Program-made: the position numbers and the translations under genes
Assembly: GCF_001274775.1 (NCBI RefSeq)
Contig: NZ_LGUE01000004.1
Span: 170,163-234,162 of the forward strand
Direction: 5' to 3'
From: Rossellomorea marisflavi
GTDB taxonomy: Bacteria > Bacillota > Bacilli > Bacillales > Bacillaceae_B
Length of the DNA: 64,000 bases
Notes under the pieces: model-generated
The model's input: only the letters and a program-made list of their open reading frames with translations
Database searches by the model: none
Told to the model about the DNA's origin: nothing
Shown here: positions 59,667-64,000 of the stretch, piece by piece
How positions within the stretch are numbered: the first letter of the stretch is position 1
Layout of the letters: each line of letters opens with the position of its first letter

Positions 59667-60083
59667 ATGTTTCGAGTAGGATCCATCTTTATTCCGGTGA
59701 CGGATTTGGAGCGTTCAATGGCGTGGTATGAGGAGCATCTCGGGGTGAAGAAAATCGACGAGTGGGAAGACGGGGTCGGGTATTGCCTGCCTGACGGGCT
59801 CACCCAGCTTGCCCTGGTAAAGGTGGAGTCCCGTCAGGAAACCGAGTTCACGATCAAAGGCGATAGGAAGAATGCGTATTTCAATTTCCTCACGGAGAAT
59901 ATTGAAGCCACTCATGAAGGTTTCAGAAGGCACGGTGTCACGGTCACAGCGATTGAAGATTTCGGGGGTATGAAAGCCTTCGATTTCAACGATCCCGACG
60001 GGAACCCGTTCTCCATTGTGGATGAAGTAACCGGAACACCTTTTCACAGCGAGGAAGTACGGAAACTTCAAGGGAAAAGCTAG
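59667..60083 (+). CDS. VOC family protein
   Basis: The 138-residue product is a glyoxalase/bleomycin-resistance fold protein: 'GSIFIPVTDLERSMAWYEEHLGVKKIDEW', 'YFNFLTENIEATHEGFRRHGVTVTAIEDFGGMKAFDFNDPDGNPFSIVDE'. AAAGGAGG lies 7 nt before the ATG at 59667. Function unknown; metal-dependent lyase or antibiotic-binding protein are the usual options. Confidence 0.88.
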   Translation: MFRVGSIFIPVTDLERSMAWYEEHLGVKKIDEWEDGVGYCLPDGLTQLALVKVESRQETEFTIKGDRKNAYFNFLTENIEATHEGFRRHGVTVTAIEDFGGMKAFDFNDPDGNPFSIVDEVTGTPFHSEEVRKLQGKS

Positions 60084-60086
60084 AAC

Positions 60087-60130
60087 AATAAGAAGGAAGC
60101 TTTCCGCGGGAAGAGCTTCCTTCTTATTTT
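60087..60130. terminator. Bidirectional terminator
   Basis: AATAAGAAGGAAGCT (60087-60101) pairs perfectly with AGCTTCCTTCTTATT (60113-60127), between the convergent VOC gene and the response regulator. Confidence 0.9.
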
Positions 60131-60798
60131 GCCATGAAATATTTACGCTCCGGCCTGCCTACGATTCCGTATTCAAGCTCCGCCGTTCCTTCCCCCGTTG
60201 AGACCATGTACTCCAGATACCGCCTCGCCGTTGCACGGGATGCCCCCATCCTGGAGCCCATTTCTTCAGCTGAGATTCCTTTGCCCGTATCCTCCACGAT
60301 CGCCTTCACCTTACTCAAGGTGAGTGGATCGATCCCCTTCGGCATGCCGCTTCCATTCAGCGGCGTTTGATGCAGACCGAGCAACCGGTCGATGGTGGCC
60401 TGGCTGACCTCTTCCTTCTCCTTCAGCATCTCCCTTCTCTTCTGGTACTGCTGCAAGGTGGAGGTGAACCGCTTCAAGGATACGGGCTTGATGATGTAAT
60501 CAAGAACCCCGTTCCTGAGGGCCGTCGCCACAAGCTCCCGGTCGTTCGCCGCAGTGATCATGATCACATCGACATGGGGGAATTGGCTACGAATCGCCGG
60601 CAGGAGATCCGTCCCGAGCTGATCCTGCATGTAGATGTCGAGAAGCAATAGATCCGCTTCCTCTTCTCCCAGCAGGCGGAGGGTTTCCTCCCCGTTCAGG
60701 GCCTTCCCGGCAACGGTGACCCCTTCGATCTTCTGGAGGAATCGCTCATGGATGGACGCCACCCTGAAATCATCCTCCGCTATGATCACTTTGATCAT
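60124..60798 (-). CDS. Response regulator, CitB/DcuR family
   Basis: The 224-residue regulator has a receiver domain with phospho-acceptor D54 in 'LLLLDIYMQDQ', the acidic pair 'AEDD', and K105-region 'DYIIKPVSLKRF'. The C-terminal helix-turn-helix is 'GISAEEMGSRMGASRATARRYLEYMVSTG', typical of CitT/DcuR/MalR regulators of carboxylate transport. It overlaps the kinase gene by 4 bp. The target is unknown; tctCBA lies 25 kb away in this window. Confidence 0.93.
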   Translation of the reverse strand: MIKVIIAEDDFRVASIHERFLQKIEGVTVAGKALNGEETLRLLGEEEADLLLLDIYMQDQLGTDLLPAIRSQFPHVDVIMITAANDRELVATALRNGVLDYIIKPVSLKRFTSTLQQYQKRREMLKEKEEVSQATIDRLLGLHQTPLNGSGMPKGIDPLTLSKVKAIVEDTGKGISAEEMGSRMGASRATARRYLEYMVSTGEGTAELEYGIVGRPERKYFMAK

Positions 60799-62381
60799 CC
60801 TTCTTCTCCCCTTTTCTCTTCTTTTGGAATGAACACGGTAAAGACCGTCCCTCCGCTTTTCGGTACATGAAGCTCAATCGTTCCGCCAAGCCTTGTGACC
60901 GTCTCCTTCACCAGCGTCAATCCCACTCCCCGGTTCTTCCCCTGTTTCGAAGAGATCCCACGCTGGAATACATCCACATCGTCAGGGATCCCGGCTCCGG
61001 TATCGGCGACTTCGAACACAATATCCTTCCCGATATCGGTGGTAAAGAAAGTGACTTCCCTCGTCTCCTTGTGAGCAACGGCATCAAAGGCATTATCCAT
61101 GATGTTTCCCAGTATGGTGATTAGGTCACTCATGGCAACCCTTTTTGGTAACGGTTTCAAAAAGCTGGTTGGATCGATGCTGAACGTCACTTTATATTCA
61201 GATGCCTTCCCGATCTTTCCTAATAGGATGGCCTGCACCTTGCGATCATGGATCTGTTCGAACACGATCCGGTTCTGGCTTCCATGCACGTCGGCCTCTG
61301 AGTGGATGAGATCGATGGCCTCCTCATATTCCTCCAACTGCAGAAGGCCCGAGATGGCATACAGCTTATTGGTGAACTCATGGGTCTGGGCACGAAGATC
61401 TTCAGAATACTGCCGGACCTCTGAGAGGGTATTGATCATTTCCGTCACTTCCGTCTTCTCACGGAAGCTCGCCACTGCTCCGACAATCCCGTTCTTATCC
61501 ATGATCGGTGTCCGGTTGACGATTACCACTTTTCCGTTCAGGAGCATTTCCTGATCGTTTTCATAAATATCGTTCCGCTGGATATCATACATTTCCGTAT
61601 TCGGTATCACTTCCTGTACCGGCACCTGGGTCTTCCGCCCACTCACACCAAGGAGCTTCCTCGCAGAGTTATTCATCATCGTGATCAACCCCTTCTCATC
61701 CACGGCGATGATCCCTTCTTTTATGGAAAGGAGGATGGCATTCCGCTCCCGGTACAGAGCCGCAATCTCCTTCGGCTCCAACCCGTGTGTATCGCGGCGG
61801 ATATTTTTCGCCAGAAGGACCGCCCCCACGGCTCCTGCCACCAATACGAGAATCGAGACGATCCCATACGTACGGAGCTTGTGAATGAACAGCGTGTGAA
61901 TATCCTCCTCGAGGAAGCCGACGGACACGAGCCCGATGATCTTCCCGTTATCATCAAAAATCGGCGCCTTTCCGCGCAGGGACGGACCCATGGAACCGAC
62001 GGCCTTGGACGTATAATACTCTCCATTGATGAGGGCCCGGTCATTATCCCCTCCCACCATCCGCTTGCCGATCTTCTCTTGCTGCGTATGGGAATAGCGA
62101 ATGCTGTCCTTATTCCCTACCACGATGAACTCCGCCCCCACCTGCTCCTTCATCTGGATCGTCATGGGCTGGATGATCTTCGCTGGATCCTCTGTATGAA
62201 ACGCTTCCCGGATACCAGGGATAAGGGACACCGTCGTCGCCACCTGCAGGGCCAACTGACCAACTTCCTGCTCCGTTTCCTTTGATTCAAAATAAGCAAA
62301 CGTGCCGCTCAAGAGAAGGATGACCGATGACAGCAACGTCAGGATCAAGACCAGAAGCTTTGTCTGCAGCGATACATTCAT
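60795..62381 (-). CDS. Sensor histidine kinase, CitA/DcuS family
   Basis: The 528-residue kinase has a membrane helix (about 10-30), an extracytoplasmic Cache/PAS sensor with 'VGNKDSIRYSHTQQEKIGKRMVGGD', a second helix (about 170-190) and a cytoplasmic PAS domain. The kinase core follows, with the histidine in 'LRAQTHEFTNKLYAISGLLQ', N-box 'LGNIMDNAFDAV', 'VADTGAGIPDD' and 'GVGLTLVKETV'. This build senses C4-dicarboxylates or citrate. No transporter gene lies directly beside it in this window. Confidence 0.93.
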   Translation of the reverse strand: MNVSLQTKLLVLILTLLSSVILLLSGTFAYFESKETEQEVGQLALQVATTVSLIPGIREAFHTEDPAKIIQPMTIQMKEQVGAEFIVVGNKDSIRYSHTQQEKIGKRMVGGDNDRALINGEYYTSKAVGSMGPSLRGKAPIFDDNGKIIGLVSVGFLEEDIHTLFIHKLRTYGIVSILVLVAGAVGAVLLAKNIRRDTHGLEPKEIAALYRERNAILLSIKEGIIAVDEKGLITMMNNSARKLLGVSGRKTQVPVQEVIPNTEMYDIQRNDIYENDQEMLLNGKVVIVNRTPIMDKNGIVGAVASFREKTEVTEMINTLSEVRQYSEDLRAQTHEFTNKLYAISGLLQLEEYEEAIDLIHSEADVHGSQNRIVFEQIHDRKVQAILLGKIGKASEYKVTFSIDPTSFLKPLPKRVAMSDLITILGNIMDNAFDAVAHKETREVTFFTTDIGKDIVFEVADTGAGIPDDVDVFQRGISSKQGKNRGVGLTLVKETVTRLGGTIELHVPKSGGTVFTVFIPKEEKRGEEG

Positions 62382-62915
62382 CCCACTGACCTCCCCGGTC
62401 TCATTTCTTTCATTTTAGAAGGACGTCCGCCGTTTGGCAATATAATTTCTGAATATTCAGATGTAACGAGTGATCCCTTATATTTTCAAACTAAAGAAGG
62501 GGACACGCTGGTCATTTAGACTAAGAAAGATTGAAATAAAAGTGACAGCTGAGACTAAATGACAGCTCAAACCTAAATAGTGCCACTACATAGGTCCTCG
62601 ATTCCCGTTTCAAAGCAAGAGACGGAAGAAGTTGAATGCATCATATTGATACAGGATAAATAAATAAAATTTCCCATCAAGAGGGTTAAATCCATAAACT
62701 GGAGGGTAATGGTATTTCAGGTGACAAAAGACTCAAACTCCTCGGAATAATCACAAATCCGAATGACAAAAGATTCATGGCAAGACAATCCTTCCTGGTG
62801 ACGTTTTTCCTGTTTTTGAATTTATGGGTACATTCACCTGTTAATACTTTACAGTTTCTTTTACAATAAAGAAGTTCTTTTACGTACATCATCCCATTAG
62901 GAGGATTGTTAACAC
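62382..62915. other. Gene-free AT-rich region with short repeats
   Basis: No credible reading frame is present in these 530 bp. At 62509-62580 there are related short units: GTCATTTAGACTAA, then GACAGCTGAGACTAAAT and GACAGCTCAAACCTAAAT in direct orientation. They resemble transposase-binding repeats at the end of a Tn7- or Mu-like element, but no transposase gene is visible. Base composition falls from here to the end of the window. Confidence 0.5.
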
Positions 62916-63857
62916 ATGAAACATAAATGGAAACTGTTCTTATGTGGTATAAGCATCTCATTATTATTAGGAGGTTGTTTTGGAGTGGACAGCGGAAAAA
63001 AATCAGAAGCGAAGAAGACGGATACGAAGCAGGGAGTCGATGATCGCCCTGAAGATAGGTTTGAAAGCGCACTCACCTATACTGGTGAGGGGTATGACCT
63101 ACCTGGAGGAGAAGAAAACGAAAAGATAGCTAAAGAGCATAAGGATGAAGTAGTAAAGGCGACTAAGGATTATCTGAAAGAAAAGTATAATACGGATATA
63201 GAAGTTCACAACATGGTAGGAAACAAAGATGGAGTCACAGTCTTCTTTGAGTCTATTGGTGACGTACATTTTTACTCTACAGCAATCGTTCCAATTGACT
63301 CAGATAATCAAAAAGTATTGTCTGATAAAGTTTGGACGTTGGAAGGTGAAGTAGAGAAAGGGATTGAAACAGGATTGTACGCCTTGAAGATGAAGGATGA
63401 ATTTAAAAATTTGGACTCTCTAATTGAATCGCTAATAGAAGAAGACAAAAACATTGTTGGTAGAAAAATTGAAGCCCTGCAGAATGTTGGGGGTAACGGC
63501 TTTATGACACCTTACTACATTGTCCAGCCATTGGATGCCGAAGAAGCCCTTAAAGATGCTTATGACCTCTATATTAGTAGCTCACAAAAGAATACCGATG
63601 AAATAATAAATTCTATAAAAGAAATTAATAACGAGGACTTTTTATTCTCTATACAATTTTTCATGAAAACCGCTAAAGAGCAACCCAATAAAGACACTTT
63701 CAACAAAGTTAAGGAATCATTAGAAACGTCCAATAATCTCCCTAGTGGAACTTATGTTATCCAGATAAACGATAACTATATTGATAAAGAATCGTCGGAA
63801 GGTTACAAGAAAAACTCTATAAGTTTAGAAGTTTTCGAGGGAATAAAAAAAAATTAG
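62916..63857 (+). CDS. DUF1672-like lipoprotein
   Basis: The 313-residue product has a lipoprotein signal ending 'SISLLLGGCFG' (cysteine about residue 21), then a charged linker. The following domain, 'TYTGEGYDLPGG', 'HKDEVVKATKDYLKEKYNTDIEVHNMVGNKDGVTVFFESIGDVHFYSTAIVP', matches the pattern I recall for DUF1672 lipoproteins of Bacillus and Staphylococcus. TAGGAGG precedes the ATG. Codon use is AT-richer than in the rest of the window, suggesting acquisition. Function unknown. Confidence 0.8.
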   Translation: MKHKWKLFLCGISISLLLGGCFGVDSGKKSEAKKTDTKQGVDDRPEDRFESALTYTGEGYDLPGGEENEKIAKEHKDEVVKATKDYLKEKYNTDIEVHNMVGNKDGVTVFFESIGDVHFYSTAIVPIDSDNQKVLSDKVWTLEGEVEKGIETGLYALKMKDEFKNLDSLIESLIEEDKNIVGRKIEALQNVGGNGFMTPYYIVQPLDAEEALKDAYDLYISSSQKNTDEIINSIKEINNEDFLFSIQFFMKTAKEQPNKDTFNKVKESLETSNNLPSGTYVIQINDNYIDKESSEGYKKNSISLEVFEGIKKN

Positions 63858-63868
63858 GGTGATTACTA

Positions 63869-64000
63869 ATGAGCCAAACAAATACAAACATAAAGGCAAA
63901 AACATCAGACCCAGATCTAGTAGAGCTTGCCGGGTACCATTCATATAAAGACTTAAGTAAAGACACTATATTTAAAGTAAACGGAACAAAATTTTTAGTG
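63869..64000 (+). CDS. Start of an unknown gene, truncated by the window
   Basis: An open frame begins with ATG at 63869 (AGGGTG upstream), 12 bp after the lipoprotein stop, and runs to the last base. The first residues are MSQTNTNIKAKTSDPDLVEL followed by 'AGYHSYKDLSKDTIFKVNG'. The gene is probably cotranscribed with the lipoprotein. The 44 visible residues do not allow a family assignment. Confidence 0.6.
   Translation, partial: MSQTNTNIKAKTSDPDLVELAGYHSYKDLSKDTIFKVNGTKFLV

Overview
The window looks like chromosomal DNA of a low-to-mid GC Gram-positive spore-former of the Bacillaceae, close to Bacillus sensu lato (for example the Rossellomorea/marine Bacillus group). The evidence is strong AGGAGG-type ribosome binding sites, frequent GTG and TTG starts, sigma-A promoters with 17 bp spacers, an S-box (SAM-I) riboswitch, a seven-gene Mrp Na+/H+ antiporter operon, and relatives of B. 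subtilis YxlEFG, YhaQP, HtpX, YetF and RlmCD. This placement is inferred from gene content; no rRNA or tRNA gene lies in the window.

Layout. 0-5.4 kb: tail of a serine hydrolase, a frameshifted ECF sigma factor, a protein that looks like two fused ATP-synthase c subunits, a SAM-riboswitch-controlled mmuP-mmuM unit for S-methylmethionine use, and endonuclease VIII. 5.4-13.5 kb: repeat copy A, an acidic lipoprotein, mrpABCDEFG (minus strand) and a divergent KdpD-like universal-stress protein. 13.5-21 kb: a minimal tyrosine recombinase, selO-thiM-thiE, htpX, a DUF1836 regulator, DoxX and two GNATs. 21-26.8 kb: a YxlEFG-like ABC exporter with a divergent winged-helix regulator, a phosphatase, a GNAT, repeat copy B and rlmD. 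27-31.5 kb: alpha/beta hydrolase, DUF4396 membrane protein, double GNAT, CDF metal exporter and an unknown anchored protein. 31.6-37.5 kb: tctCBA tricarboxylate uptake with a probable CcpA site, then an ArsR-type regulator coupled to an MFS exporter. 37.8-45.6 kb: an intact ECF paralogue with a dienelactone-hydrolase-like partner, repeat copy C, a polyamine-type acetyltransferase behind a short leader ORF, YetF-like protein, NUDIX, GNAT, and a one-chain protein joining sigma-like, zinc-finger anti-sigma, membrane and DUF4179-like parts. 45.6-52.1 kb: M3 peptidase, 2H phosphoesterase, and a five-gene GntR/double-ABC operon with a palindromic operator. 52.2-60.1 kb: two runs of small, mostly overlapping genes (isochorismatase, DinB, GNAT, VOC, methyltransferase, NUDIX, S66 peptidase) that look like detoxification or house-cleaning functions. 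60.1-64 kb: a CitST/DcuSR-type two-component system, then an AT-richer segment with short repeats, a DUF1672-like lipoprotein and a truncated ORF.

The physiological themes are cation and pH homeostasis (Mrp, KdpD-like protein, CDF), envelope-stress and ABC export modules each with a local regulator, uptake and salvage (S-methylmethionine, tricarboxylates, thiamine precursors), and many small-molecule modifying enzymes, including eight GNAT genes. The most unusual items are the tandem c-subunit-like protein, the sigma/anti-sigma single chain, three copies of an about 300 bp MITE-like element that act as gene-end punctuation, and a divergent promoter pair sharing one palindromic -35 element. 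I found no CRISPR array, no complete insertion sequence and no RNA gene other than the riboswitch.
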